Source of the DNA: Leguminivora glycinivorella
Taxonomy: Eukaryota > Arthropoda > Insecta > Lepidoptera > Tortricidae
Direction: 5' to 3'
DNA length: 64,000 nucleotides
NCBI RefSeq assembly: GCF_023078275.1
Contig: NC_062993.1
Location: 5,021,252-5,085,251, forward strand
The translations under genes and the position numbers were made by a program. Position 1 is the first letter of the stretch, and each line of letters begins with the position of its first letter. Below, piece by piece: positions 1-12,251 of the stretch. The notes below the pieces were generated by a model, which saw only the letters and a program-made list of their open reading frames with translations, did no database searches and was not told where the DNA came from.

Positions 1-1779
1 CCTTAAAGAGTAGTGATCTCAAGGTTACCTTGAAAGGGTTGCTTGCACTAATACTTTCCAGAGGTTGCTGGTGGAATTACGGTTTCCAATAGAGTGCATG
101 CTACAGGCTGCGCGACAACCTTGTCATGAAGGGCCAACGTCTGCGGTCGTTGCGCCGCCAGCCTCGAAAGCAGCCGTATCACCGTGGCTTGCGTATGAAG
201 CTTTGATATGGTAATGTTTGTTGTCTTATAGCAAAATTGGTGGCTAGTACACATTGATTATTACCATTTATTAATTTTATCATGTTGATAGATAAATAAT
301 TAGCAGTTGTTAAAGGTCCTGCCAAGGAGCAGCCATGTATTCTGCTTAATATATTTTCATAAAAAAAAAAATTACATGACAATATTTTCTAATATCTTCA
401 TTGTCATTGTTTATTACTAAATTATTTTACGGCTATGTAAGCCGGATCTGTAATTGAGAGCATCGACTATGCCAATTGTACATTAATTTCTCGTAACCTT
501 ATCATGTTACTTGAACGACAGTTGTGTTGTACTGATTCTATCACCTACTGGCTTAGTTCCAAGGAAAAATTATCACGTTCTCGTTACATTAAGGAACTTA
601 GTATTTCCCATGTATGTTACAGAGCTTTTTAATAAGAGCTTGCTTGCTGCTTGCTGTGTTAGAAGGCGGCTATGCTCACGCATGGAGTGTGTCATGTTCA
701 CCTCTCACGAGTTTGATGTACGCGTTGTTGCGCGTGCGGGGAGCTTCACAGCCTACAGTGACGGAGCCAACTGTGAGTTTGTTCCATGTATTTGCTATTT
801 TAACAACGCCAATCATCATTGTTATATTTAGCGGTTAGTTTGGAATGCACCGCCCACGTAAGGTCTTACTTAGAACATAATACTTGCCTGAAATGAAATG
901 TATTGATGGGTAAAGATATTTACAAGCAAATATTGGATGGTGCTTTGTAAACCGGTAATTACCTGCCCGCCGCTATATGTCATATATTTTACATAATTAA
1001 TTTGACTAATATATAGTATCGATCATGGCGGTAAAACATGTAGTTTTCGTACCATTGGCACCTTAATAGTTTTAAAGCCTTACTGGCCGTGGAATTGTTA
1101 AAAAAAAAATTGATCTGACTTACTTGTACTAGGCTAGTCTGGTCATGCAATCTTGAGTTAGTTATGTCATTACTCTGATTCGACTATAAAATGAGACAAA
1201 TTACATATCTTGGTGTAAGTTAGTCTTAAACTACACCGGCCGTTTCCAACGGTACTCGAGTTAATCACTTCAAAGGACCAGGGCCTGAGTGTAAGCTGGA
1301 GTATACAAAGTTCTTGTTCACTCCGCAGAAAAGAAAAGAACAAATGAACAGATGAAGTCTACCGCCATCAGTTGGAGGCGCAGCCTGCTTCGGCTGCGTT
1401 GACTGCGGCAGTCATCAGTAGCAGCATGGATAGCAGAGACCTTCGGGACGAAAGGTCAAGGTCAGAATGGTCGAGTATAAGGACATCACTAGTCGAACGT
1501 CCCCTTCACTAGCATCGCTGTCAAAAATGGCGTCAGACGGACTGGAAGCTTCCATTGGGAGCGTTTGTCACTAAGCTTGTATTTTGAGATTCCGTTCAAT
1601 AAACTGTATAATTAATAGTGGTATCCTGGTGTTTTTACTCTAACAGTTATTTTATTCTTGTTTCTCACACGGATTTAACTTTAGGAAATTTTATAGGATG
1701 TCACACACGTGTCCAGTAATTAAATTTATTTTTTTAAATAGATCGATAACCGTACAAGTTAAGACGCTGGTTTCATAGG
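1..1779. other. No gene recognised; one LTR-like segment inside
   Basis: No reading frame here resembles a known protein, and the short frames lack splice or codon support. The segment 1096-1643 opens with TGTTA and closes with TAACA, and has a TATA-like stretch near 1184 and AATAAA near 1599, so it could be a solo LTR. I find no matching target-site duplication on its flanks and no internal retroviral-type coding, so this stays a weak reading. Confidence 0.4.
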
Positions 1780-1995
1780 TAACATACATACATACATGCA
1801 TACAATCACGCCTGTTTCCCAGAGGGGTAGGCAGAAATCACGGATTTCCATTTACTACGATCCTGACAAACCACTTTCGCTTCACACACTTTCATAACGT
1901 TTCTCATACACGCTCGTCGGTTTCGAGTACTTCTGACCTGGCCTTTTTGCAATATTTCCCTGATTTGATCAAGAAACGATAGATAATTCATATAT
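1780..1995. repeat. Interspersed repeat with 'CACGCCTGT' head
   Basis: A (CATA)n run leads into the phrase 'atcacgcctgtttcccaga' and 'ggggtaggcag'. The same opening is found at 11018 and 44885, so this is a dispersed repeat. Its interior differs from those two copies, which suggests a different subfamily sharing one end. No protein is encoded. Confidence 0.6.
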
Positions 1996-2879
1996 AAAGA
2001 TATAGATTCATAGATAAATAATTGTTTTTGACCTAAAGAACTTGTCCTTAAAGTTAACGGAATTCAATAAAAACACAGTGTATACATACACACACGCTGG
2101 TTTCTCGTCCATTTTGTGACAATAGTGCCTGGCAGAACTAAATTTGGGAAAGAAATCGCGAAAGATTTTATACTCCATTTACTGTACCGCCGTGCGTTTA
2201 ATTTGCATTATAATTGGAAATCTAGGAAAATATAGAAAAAAAACGTTACTCTTTTTTGGGTTTTGCATCAGCTCTATGATCAGTTAATCACTTCCTTAAA
2301 TACTTCCCGTTATAAAAATTACATCCTGTATTGTGTAACGAAAAACTGAAATTAATAGTTACAATAATAAATATAATCACGGTGTACGAATAGGATACTG
2401 GATCAAATTATCCCCATATTGTGATAAAGGCGAATTTACCGCAATTACGAGGATTTCGTAGGGAAATGTAAAATGAAATCATATTTTCGATGCGATACCT
2501 TCACGTGTTTTCGAAATATACAGATTGGTATTTTCGTTAATAATGTAATAAAATAAAGTTCAGTAATATATGTGTAAGTTTTAATTGGGAAGACATGCAA
2601 AAAATTGGGAGAATCCCGTCAAATCCCGACCATCTGGCAACCCTAAATTATGCATGACCGCGCACGAGACATAATATGTACTTACGCGGCGAGGCAGCGC
2701 GGCGTCGCGCCAGTGGCACGCGCCAACCTGATTGGTTATCGGTTGCGCGCCACACTGCGCGAAAATTTAAAATACTTTGCTATTGAAATATCGTCAAATA
2801 TTGAAAACCCATTGATCAAAACCGCACAAATTAAATTTGATGACTCGATAGTATATTATAATAATATAGATGTCAACTT
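1996..2879. other. AT-rich intergenic DNA, nothing recognised
   Basis: I see no coding exon, RNA gene or clear repeat end. A GC-richer island around 2650-2760 carries a short plus frame with no family resemblance. The segment ends at the LINE tail at 2880. Confidence 0.4.
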
Positions 2880-4495
2880 ATAATAATAATAATAATAATC
2901 ATTTATTTCAGACCAGGTCCATATACATTTAAAATATACAAAAAATTCACAAAATTTACAAAACAAAACATGTGTTAGTAATTAGTAATAAATAATTATA
3001 GCAGCTATGGTTAGTAGATATAAAACAGGACAGGACATAACATAAAAGACACATTTATGTACAGTATATAGGCTTGCCTGTCAGTACATGAATCATATGG
3101 CAATGATTGATGTACTGACAGTCAAACCTTGACGCAAATACCCTCAGGAGGCCGCTAGAGCTGTCCCGCACCCTACGCGCCAGGGATGTGCACCGCTTCC
3201 GCATCGTGGTGTAGAAACAGTCTACTCTAGCATTAGCAAACATACCTGATGCACTGCAGTAGCGGGGCAGTCCCATCAGCATCCTGAAGGCATTGTTGTA
3301 CTGTACACGGAGGGCGTTGTACTGTTTCTGGGTATAGGAGATCCACAGGCTGCTCGTGTAGAAAGTTGTACAGAAGGCTCTAAAGAGAGTTAACTTAACT
3401 TCAGCGGAGCAACGAGCAAACCTGCGGGCCACCATGTTTGCCCTAACAGACAACGCCCTTCGCTCTCGCTCAATATCAGCATCGTCCTTCAAGTCAGAGG
3501 TAACCACATGGCCAAGGTATTTAAAAGATTCTACCCTATTCAATGGAGTACCATACAAACGTATAGGAGGAACAGGTGGCAGGTCTTTACCTCTGACCTG
3601 AAAGACCATGCATTCGCTTTTTTTAACATTGTAGACGAGGCCGTGACTACGAGCAAATTGCTCACAGATGCCAAGCAACCGCCTCAGGCCACACGGAGAG
3701 GCACTCAACAGCACCATGTCGTCAGCGTAGCTTAAGTTGTTGAAACATACGTCGTCTATATGGCAGCCGACATGAGTGCTGCTGAGCTCCTCTATTAATG
3801 CATTTACATACAGGTTGAAGAGCTTGGGTGAGGAAATACCCCCCTGCCTCACCCCGCACTCCAACCTGTATGGATCTGAGTATGCGTTTGACCATCTCAC
3901 CACGTTGACCTGGTCAACATACCAGAATTTAAAAATGTGGTAAAGTTCAGCAGGCATATTGATGCTTTTTAACTTTTGCCATAATATATCATAATTAACC
4001 AGGTCAAACGCTTTAGAGAGGTCAAGAAAACAAGCATACACAGCCGTGTTTCGATCCGTATAATACCTGACAGTCTGCTTCAAGCACAATATTGCCGTTT
4101 CGGTTGACAGCCCCGGCCTGAAACCGAATTGGTTGTGATGAAGAACCAGGTATTTGTCAAGCTGAGTGCTAAGCAGACTGTCAAGTACCTTAGCAATCAC
4201 CGTTGCTAAAGAAATTGGCCTGTAATTGGTCTTATCGCTAATATCGCCACCTTTATTTTTAACTATTGGCACAACTACAGTTTTCATGAGTGCATCCGGC
4301 AAGTAAGAATGGCTGATGCAGAGATTAAATAATAAGGCCAGTATTCTAGGAAGGTGTGAGCCAGCATGTCTAAGGTGTTCTATGCTAAGACCGTCGTGTC
4401 CAGGAGATTTTCCTCGAGCCATTGAGTTAATTACTGCATGAACGTCGCTGGCATCAAATTTAGCTTTAACTTCCTGTCCACGCGGCCATTCATCA
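2880..4495 (-). mobile_element. 5'-truncated CR1/L2-like LINE
   Basis: The element runs on the minus strand. It ends in a short trinucleotide tail (ATAATA on the plus strand, 2880-2899), the usual 3' microsatellite of CR1-type LINEs in Lepidoptera. Reverse-transcriptase coding continues to about 4490 and then stops abruptly at a TTCTTCTTCTT stretch, so the endonuclease and everything upstream are missing. This is ordinary 5' truncation after target-primed reverse transcription. Confidence 0.85.
3055..4494 (-). pseudogene. LINE ORF2 reverse transcriptase, truncated
   Basis: One open frame holds most of a non-LTR reverse transcriptase. The ATG-initiated part is 455 aa (3055-4422), and the same frame continues upstream without ATG to about 4494. 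Visible motifs in order are GHDGLSIEHL, NYRPISLATVIAK, FGFRPGLSTETA, the first catalytic block FLDLSKAFDLVN, CGVRQGGISSPKLFN, and the active-site YADDMVLLS. Behind the thumb the frame ends in a Cys/His-poor tail with 'INHCHMIHVLTGKPIYCT'. The N-terminal endonuclease is absent, so the copy cannot move on its own. The frame has no internal stop, so the insertion is fairly young. CR1/L2-type is inferred from motif style and tail; a clade assignment needs a phylogeny. Confidence 0.85.
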
Positions 4496-4499
4496 CCTT

Positions 4500-4967
4500 C
4501 TTCTTCTTATGAACATGAAAATTTTTTTGAGGATTTGAACGGGTTTTTATTACAAAATATTTTTTTTTAAATATAAGCAATCTATGAATGTCGCACACTT
4601 TTAAAAAAATAAGATGTTTTAATGCCCTGAATCGTACAAGACTTCACTTACTGACTCTAATATTTTTTTAAGGGTTTTAGGATCAATATTAGAATTTTTT
4701 TGAATATCATTAAACCCATGGATGAAAATTGCACAAAATGCATATATACATCGGCAACCACTTTGTTTTTAGACAAATACAAATAATTTCTTCTCGAATA
4801 TTTTTTTGACTGAACACTGCTTAAAAAGAGAAATACCTAAAGTTCGTGCTAAGCAAGTACCTAGGAACGCACAAAACATTATTTTTATATTTGATCAATA
4901 GTCTAAAAACTATATGCAAAAAATAAGCAACATGAATATTATCGAAACCTCAAAAGTTATCGCTACC
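4500..4967. other. AT-rich spacer, nothing recognised
   Basis: Very AT-rich DNA between the LINE truncation point and a reversed MITE fragment. I see no exon, RNA gene or repeat boundary. Confidence 0.4.
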
Positions 4968-5271
4968 CGACTATTACTTCGTGCACTACTTTTGACTTGA
5001 ACTACTTGAATAACAATTCTAGATAATTTGTCGTATCTAGAGTGCATTTGATTATTTGGATTTAAATAATATAATTACACTTCGCGTAATGTATTTTTAT
5101 GGCATACATAATTAATGTCATTTGGCGTATATTGTTTTAAAAATATAGGTGTAATCCTAAGAAGGTAAGTATTTATTTTGTAGTTAAGAACAAAGTGAAT
5201 ATTTAAATGTATTTGTTTTTTTTGCCAACCGTACCACTTGCCACGAAAAGTGCACCCTGATGACGATCTTT
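4968..5271 (-). repeat. Truncated third copy of the 693-bp TIR element
   Basis: This is a diverged, reversed partial copy of the element seen complete at 49735-50427 and 52423-53115. It keeps the end with 'gtaccacttgccacgaaaag' and 'tgatgacgatctt' and stops inside the element near 4968. Its divergence contrasts with the apparent identity of the other two copies. Confidence 0.75.
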
Positions 5272-5404
5272 GATGATAAATTAGTAATTATTGTCCAAGT
5301 AACCAAAAAAAAATACCATACTTGATTATGACTTAAAAACCGCAAAAAATATTTTTAAAGTATAATATTTACGTAATCAGTGCGTAATACGTGCATGACG
5401 TCAT

Positions 5405-5566
5405 TCGACTCGAAATAGTATTTTATACAATCGTGATATAATACAAAGCTTTTCAGTCGAGTACCATGTTTAGGCCACGTAGCTTGCTGAGTGGCCTAAT
5501 AGTACGGTACGAGAGTGAAAAGCTTAATTATATTACTATTGTATACAATACTTTTTCTACGAGTCA
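5405..5566. repeat. Foldback (hairpin) MITE
   Basis: The two halves are imperfect inverted repeats. The left arm begins 'gactcgaaatagtatttta' and the right arm reads back as gactcgtagaaaaagtatt. A further match lies around the central 'aggccac' and 'gtggcct' hairpin tip. There is no coding capacity. Confidence 0.65.
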
Positions 5567-7421
5567 TCATCATCATCCCCAATGGACGGAAATATCATCA
5601 TTCATGCAAGTTAAAATTAATGTTAATAGAGCCGTTCACCGTTGTATCAACATCGAATTCCCTAGCAACCAATTGTTTGTAATAAAATAACCGTCTCTGA
5701 TTGGCCGATAACGCGACAGATAAAAAAAATGTGTTTCAGATGCAGGAAAATTTGCCAGGTATCGCAAATTAGTATAGAAATTGTATGAAGTTCTATTTTT
5801 GAAATTATTACAGTTAACTAAAGTCAACTATAATGAGCTTATTATAATTGAGTCGGAACTGCCATAGAGTATCCAACACTGAAAAGTTAGCACTTATAGT
5901 TTAGTCTGTGGTGTCCTAATTGACAGATTAAAGTCGACGAGTAGAAAAACAACATTTTCTGACATTTAAGTATGAGGCATAAATGTCAACGACATGAAGT
6001 TAGGTTTGTATTTTATGACGTCACTACATCGCTAGCAGCTTTTCGGTGGCCAAAATAAATAAATAAATACATAAATACTTTTTCAATCGAAAATACGTAG
6101 TCATCAACATCATACACTTTTAATACCCAAAATCTACAAAATATTAGTTTCTTATGTCAAATAAGACAATCATTTATTGCACCGAATTCGATATGAGGCC
6201 TATTAAAATAAATAATAAATAAATAAATATTATCGGACGTTCAATCTTACACAGATTGGCCGAGTCCCATGGTAAGCTCAAGATGGCTTGTGTTGTGGGT
6301 ACTCAAACAACGATAGAGGTATAAATAATAACTATACGAATACTTATTGTCATGAAGAACACTTACAACATAGCAACTTAGCACTTAGAACATTTTAGCA
6401 AATAAAAGTTTTGAAGTTTTGAAGTTTGAAGTTTATTTAAAAATATAAGGACTTAGAGAAGCGGTTGATTGCTGTCACGGGGGACAAAAGATCTGACAGC
6501 TTCTTCGCTCAACGAATAAGCATTGCGATTCAGCGAGGAAATGCTGTCAGAATCTTAGGCACTATGGCACATCCGATTTAGTGTTTTAGTTTATAATATT
6601 TACTGTATCTTGTTAAGATACCTCGTTTTCTTTTACCTTAAGGACGGACTTTGCTCAAACCTTTATAAGAGTTACCTGTCAGAGCGTCATAATTTTTCTC
6701 ACTTAACGTGGAACGCCGTTGTCAAAAATTTGCTACTGAATCAATAACTTTCAATCTGTTAATTACAGTTTCAATTGTCTGGGACAGATCTGGAACAAGG
6801 CGCTTGAGGGGTTAATGTTCTCACCGGACCAGCGCAGCGACCACCGGTCAGACCAGCGCTGGATGTCGCCAGCAATATGCTGAGGTGAGGCCATTTCGTG
6901 GCACTTTATTACAATAGACTTCAAATGAAAATAACCGTGAATCATTCAAAACTCTTACTTTATTACAATTTTATGTCAGTGTAAAATTGTTTATTATCTG
7001 TGTGCTTTCGAATAAAAAAAATGTGCTAAATATGCTATTCTATAAATTATGCTTAAGCAACTATTTATACGTCCATTCACTAAACTCACGTGTGGCGATG
7101 GCAGACTACCTAAAATGACATAAAACAATGTGTTTATTTGATCAAGTGCAATGCAATGCAAGATAAATTAAAAAGGTCATACTGAGCGACTTTTAGTTAA
7201 ACAAACACCGATTTTGCGAAACTTGGCTGTGGCGGTTTCTACGGAAGGTGAAATTATCCCTTTAGAAGTTCTCTTCCAGTTAACTTTTGAGGTAAAGGAT
7301 GGCCTCTTATCTGTGCCGGCGACCAGCAAGCTTTAATTTTAGTCTTTACATTAAGTAGTACCTACTTAATAGCTACATGATAGTAATAGTACAGGGGGGC
7401 AATTTTGACTGGCGGGGTATA
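5567..7421. other. No gene; SINE/LINE 3' tails at 6180-6420
   Basis: The only recognisable content is at about 6180-6420: an (AAAT)n stretch followed by 'ttacacagattggccgagtc' and 'ggcttgtgttgtgggtactc'. This matches the repeat at 31870-32110. The rest, including 6430-7420, shows no exon or clear repeat. Confidence 0.5.
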
Positions 7422-7848
7422 GACGATACAGGAGGGGTCAATTTTCCATACAAACGCTCTCGACTATTTCCTCTCTGGTTTTTGAAGATCAATGATTTTT
7501 TCAACACAGATTATTATTATTTTTACCTGTGTCGGACCGTTTTGATTTTTTTGATATTTTTATTTTTAAAGACGCTAGAGCCCATCAAAACTAAAAGGTC
7601 CGACACAGATTATTTCACTGTTATTCAAATCCTTAAATTTCGTTACGATTGATTAAGTTTTGAAAGAGGAAACAGTCGAGAGCAGAACCTCGATTTTAAA
7701 GATTTTTGCGCCATATCTTTTAACTGAGTTGTTCTGAATGGATATTTTTTTTCGATAAATCTAGTCAATAACACATTATATTTAACTAAAATTCCCAAAT
7801 TGAAAGGGCGGCTCGTTTTCATTTTAGCATATTCGCTCCTGTAGCGTC
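7422..7848 (+). mobile_element. TTAA-associated MITE, copy 1
   Basis: Terminal inverted repeats are GACGATACAGGAGGGG at the left and, read backwards at the right, GACGCTACAGGAGCGAA. Internal landmarks shared with the other copies are 'cgctctcgactatttcctc', 'gtgtcggaccgtttt' and 'tttaactgagttgttctga'. No transposase is encoded. Related copies lie at 11608-12251, 13227-13297, 18635-19440 and 54618-55128. Several of them sit directly beside TTAA, which suggests a piggyBac-like target; that is inference. Confidence 0.75.
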
Positions 7849-7861
7849 TTATAGTATCCAC

Positions 7862-7915
7862 AGGGTGGCTAGCCGAATGGCACAATCGCTCACGAAACGC
7901 TCACGAAACGAAGCG
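7862..7915 (+). repeat. Fragment of palindromic 'TAGCCGAATGGCAC' MITE
   Basis: The phrase 'gctagccgaatggcacaa' followed by repeated 'gctcacgaaac' matches one end of the element at 43121-43276. The rest of the element is missing. Confidence 0.55.
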
Positions 7916-8139
7916 CTAGTTACGGGGCCTGGTCACATATGCAACGCGGGTTCAGGGGACACATATGACATACATCGGGGTTTTCGGAGCGGGAATGATT
8001 TGAGAAAGAGTAGAGATAAACAGATATGTTGGTCTAAGAAAATATCATATTATGCCTAATGAATAATTACCTCTCTGCGAGTTGTATACAATCTGTGACA
8101 AAGTTTTATTTTAATTTCCGTAAAAGTCTTATAATTTTT

Positions 8140-8963
8140 AAGCAGAGATCGGACGGATTTGCGACATTCTTAGTGACTTACGTCATTTTAGCGACTTTTA
8201 GTATGAGATGACTAGACTTGGGACTTTTGGATGCTCGCTATGGTTCTGTCATCCGCAGAGTCGCCATTATGTTAAAAAAATTTTTTCGAAGTCAAAGTCA
8301 AAGCCTGGAAATAAAATATCTAACAACAATATCTCTATCCAATCCAACAACAAGCTATATTCACCACAGTTTTTTTGATGGGATACACTTTTAATATGGT
8401 TAGCAATAAATACTTTTTTCCGGCTTAGAAATGAACATCACATAAAGAGCAAAATATACTAGACTTTTCTTCATCATATTTTAATTCCTGATACGGCTCT
8501 AACCAGGATTTAATTTCGCAAGTCGTAAAATTATTCATTTTAAAATTTTGTTACAAATTGCGTAAACGATATTTCATCTGAACTGACAACTTATTACTCA
8601 AGTGTTTTTATTTGAAATAGATGTCAGTCGTCTGTCAAACAAAACACAAGTATCAAAGAGGATGCATAGTAAAGTCAATCGTAGGTAGTATATACGTATA
8701 TAGTATATATTATGCATATCGCGTCAACTGTGAACTTCGACACGTGTGTGTAATAGATTTGTGATAAAATTAATTGCATATTGTTATAGGTATACGTATA
8801 GATCATGACATCTAACATGTTTTATTACCAGGCTTTGACTTTGACTTCGAAAAAATTTTTTTAACATAATGGCGACTCTGCGGATGCCAGAACCATAGCG
8901 AGCATCCAAAAGTCCCAAGCCTAGAGATGACGCACGAAAATCCGATCTCTGCTTATAAGATAA
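8140..8963. repeat. Long-armed foldback element (~820 bp)
   Basis: Inverted arms of roughly 130-165 bp bound the element. The left arm runs from 'aagcagagatcgga' through 'gggacttttggatgctcgct' to 'gtcaaagcctgg'. The right arm carries the same text in reverse from about 8833 to 8960. The left arm has an extra ~35 bp. The middle (8310-8830) has no coding capacity. Confidence 0.8.
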
Positions 8964-9482
8964 CAATAAAAATAACTTTAATTAATTACCTGCTGTAAAT
9001 TTAATAGTTGACATGATTTTCAGAATAAACTCTGAAACATTTTCTTATTTATAAATGAATAGACTTAACTGAAGAGGTTGATAATGAATGGCCATTATAA
9101 AATATGTACCTATATGTATGATTAATCTTTATTTATTTTTCAATCAATTATTCATTCGGTAGAAACCTGCTAGAGTACGATCTGTTTTTAAGTAAATACC
9201 TACTCTTTGGCTAATGTCAAACGTTCCCGCTCCGAAAACCCCGATGTATGCATATGACACTGAAGTTAAAAATGTATTACATGTACCTTACAATAAAATA
9301 AACCATTGAATGATTCAAAATCGATTTATTAAGTATTGCTGTATCTTGAAAAATTCGGACATCAAATTAACAATTCAAAGCACTCCTCAAACCCAAAAGT
9401 TATTAAACCTTAACAATGATAACAATCCCAAAAGTTACGATTCCAATACAATTGGGAATACAGATGTAAAATCAAGACGGGC

Positions 9483-9795
9483 AAATGTAAAGCCTGGTAG
9501 TAAGAGCCTGCGACTTTCGATTCGGAGGTCGCGGGTTCGAACTCCGGCTCGTACCAATGAGGTTTTCGGAACTTATGTGCGAAATGTCATTTGATATTAG
9601 CCAGTCGCTTTTTGGTGAAGGAAAACATCGTGAGGAAACTGGACTAATTACAATGAGGCATAGTTACCCTTTGGGTTGGCAGTCGCTTTCGTAAAACTAG
9701 TTCTTATGTCAAATCTTGGGATTAGTTATCACAGCGGATCCCAGGCTCCCATTAGCCGCGGAAAATGCCGAGATAACGCAAGGAGGATGATGAAT
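9483..9795 (+). mobile_element. tRNA-derived SINE
   Basis: The head carries a tRNA-like region with a Pol III B box, 'gggttcgaactcc', after a degenerate A box. The body contains 'gtgcgaaatgtcatttgata' and 'catcgtgaggaaac', and the 3' end is 'cgcaaggaggatgatga'. The copy at 54160-54478 has the same layout with a better preserved head. The (GAT)n end is the type recognised by a partner LINE. Confidence 0.85.
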
Positions 9796-10099
9796 CTTTT
9801 ATTGGATTTCTAAGTAAGGTTTATCTCAGTACCTATACTTCTTAGGTCCCATGCCACGGGTAAAAGCTTCGTCCGTATTGGATTTACACACTGTATAATC
9901 TAAAACACATAAAAATCATCTATAAATAATGGACATTCAGTAGAATCGACAAAGGAAGAGTTTCAATAAAATTTGCACAATAAGTACGGCAACAATGGAA
10001 GAGTTACTAAAATATTGTCAGGAAAATAAGTTGGGGCGATGCCACGGCGGTCGGGCGGGGCAAAGATTAGGTGATTGTCAGATAGAATTTTTGAAATAA
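9796..10099. other. Nothing recognised
   Basis: No exon, RNA gene or repeat boundary is visible. A G-rich patch lies near 10030-10060. Confidence 0.4.
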
Positions 10100-10370
10100 T
10101 AACTTAACCACAAAATTAAAATTTTGAAAAAAAACCCCCACCGCGACATAGTAGACCGATTTTCATAAAACATGGCTAAGAACACTCCCGATTAACTTAG
10201 CTTTCAGACAAAAAAAAAACTAAATCCAAATCGGTTCATCCGTTCGGGAGCTAGAATGCCAGAGACAGACACACACACAGAAAGACAGATAAACAGACAA
10301 ACAGACAGACAGACACACACACAGACAGACACATCAAACTTATAACCTTCTAAAAGAAGAGCTTATAAAA
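10100..10370 (+). repeat. 'CCGCGACATAG' MITE, copy 1
   Basis: This is one of six copies in the window (also 31013, 47799, 59084, 59383 and 61679). Shared text is 'ccgcgacatagtagaccg', 'catggctaagaacactcc' and 'tcggttcatccgttcggga', followed by a variable CACA/ACAG microsatellite. The best copies begin AACCCCCGAC and end GTCGGGGGTT, a short terminal inverted repeat. This copy has a degraded right end. Confidence 0.75.
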
Positions 10371-11017
10371 AAATCTCTTTATTTCTTTTACGACACCTGT
10401 AAGGCTTTGGAAGAGACCTATGTCCTCAGGACAAGACCGAAGTTTTTTTATGGAAAAAATAGAAATATATATTACCTATAGTTTAATGTAACAATTTGGA
10501 TTTCTTTCAACCCCTTTTTGCCAGAGTGGCAATGAAAGTTGAGTATCTGACCATCGGAGATTGGGCCTTCCTCTCTTCCTTGCGTGGCCCCGTGGGTACC
10601 AGCCTATAAGGTCTTTCGTCCACTTATGATTTGCCTTTCTGTACGGTACTTACTCTTCAAGTTTCCGTCTTCAACAGTTCGAAAGGACGGCCTTTATGGG
10701 CATAATAAACCTTTATAGGATAAGTGTATTTTTCTGAATAGTAAGTTTAAAGGTTTAGGGCTCAAAATAACCTTATTTACTGTATAAAAGCCTTTGAATT
10801 CATCGTGAATAAAATGGGGACGATCTCGAATATTTTATTATTAAGTTTAAAATAGATATTTGTTTCTGGGTATGGAGGTTTTCTATGTATTTAGGTATTT
10901 CTAGGTATTATACTTCTATTACATAAATACCTATATCGTTGCTTGAGTACCCAAAATAAAAACGTTCTTGCCTAACGGGGCGGGACTTTATTTGTTTAAG
11001 ACTGTCCTTAAAATATT
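10371..11017. other. Nothing recognised
   Basis: No protein-coding exon or known repeat could be identified. A short GC-richer patch around 10510-10640 might be an old repeat remnant. Confidence 0.35.
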
Positions 11018-11272
11018 TACATACATACATACATACAATCACGCCTGTATCCCATAAAGGGGTAGGCAGAACACATGAAACTACTAAAGCTTCAGTGCCA
11101 CTCTTGGCAAATAAGAGGTTGAAAGAAAACGAAACTGTGACATTGCAGTGACAGGTTGCCAGCCTCTCGCCTACGCCACAATTTAACCCATATCCCATAG
11201 TCGCCTTCTACGATACCCACGGGAAGAAAGGGGTTGGTGAAATTCTTAACCCGTCACCACACAGGCGACCCT
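11018..11272. repeat. Interspersed repeat with 'CACGCCTGT' head
   Basis: A nearly full copy of the repeat also found at 44885-45130. It has a (CATA)n lead, 'aatcacgcctgtatcccata', 'ggttgccagcctctcgccta' and the end 'aacccgtcaccacacaggc'. The two copies agree across their length with scattered differences. Confidence 0.8.
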
Positions 11273-11317
11273 TAAAATATTTATTTATTTAAAAGGCAAG
11301 GTAAAGGTAATATTGTA

Positions 11318-11520
11318 TATTTGGATCACGTCTTCGATATTGATAAAAATTGGTAGGCTGATAGTCCATGATGCTGATTTGCAGCTTAAGCACGGAATAT
11401 ATATGCTTAAGCCATCAAGTTAAAATTTGTATGAAATTACTTTACACTCTTGTGGATAAAATACAATTTTGCTATCCATTTTCGAAGAATAAAGAGAGCC
11501 TTTACCCGTTGGTGTGGTAA
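11318..11520. repeat. Two abutting old repeat pieces
   Basis: 11320-11380 matches one arm of the foldback element at 29866-30703 ('aaaaattggtaggctgatag'). 11415-11520 matches 28005-28110 ('catcaagttaaaatttgtat', 'ccgttggtgtggta'). Both are partial. Confidence 0.6.
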
Positions 11521-11607
11521 AAATAATTTGTATATTTTCGGATGGTTACACTTACAATATTTGTTAGTCAACATAATAAAGCCCAGGATAGGTATGTCAC
11601 TGAGACA

Positions 11608-12251
11608 GACAATACAGGAGGGGCTATTCTCGATACAAATGCACTCGACTATTTCCTCTCTGGGTTTTGAAGGTAGATTGATTTTTTCAACACAGATTAT
11701 TATTTTTTTATCTGTGTCGGACCGTTTCGATTTTTTGATATTCTTATTTTTAAAGACGCTATAGCCCATCAAGAATTTCCAAATACGGCCTCATTGTTTA
11801 TGGCGCAAAAAAGGTGTGGTATTCAAAATTGGTAACAATTAGAAATAGAATAGAAATAGAAAATAATTATTTGGCATACAGATACATAATAAAAACAAGT
11901 AATACTTAATAACTAGTACACCAAATAGGATGCCACTCAGCGAATACCGTGTCTGATAGACACTGGTTTTCAATTAGCAAAAAAAAAAAAAACTAAACGG
12001 TCCGACACAGATTATTTTATTGTTATTCAGATTCTCAAATTTCGTTACGTTTGATTAAGTTTTGAAGGAGGAAACAGTCGAGAGCGGAATCTCGATTTCA
12101 AAGATGTTTTCGCAATATCTTTTAACTGAGTTGTTCTGAACGGACATTTTTTTGCGATGAATATAGTTAATAACACTAGTGTATTTAACTGAAATTCCCA
12201 AATTGAAAGGAGGGCTCCATTCCATTTTAGCATTTTTGCTCCTGTAGCGTC
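11608..12251 (+). mobile_element. TTAA-associated MITE, copy 2, interrupted
   Basis: Same family as 7422-7848, with all the landmark phrases and the right end 'cctgtagcgtc' followed by TTAA. It is longer because a separate element is inserted at 11843-11970. Confidence 0.75.
11843..11970 (-). mobile_element. Short retroposon inserted in the MITE
   Basis: The insert is flanked by the same 7 bases, CAATTAG, at 11836-11842 and 11971-11977, a clean target-site duplication. Its left edge is an (AAATAG)n-like tail, so the retroposon points to the minus strand. The source LINE was not identified. Confidence 0.65.
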
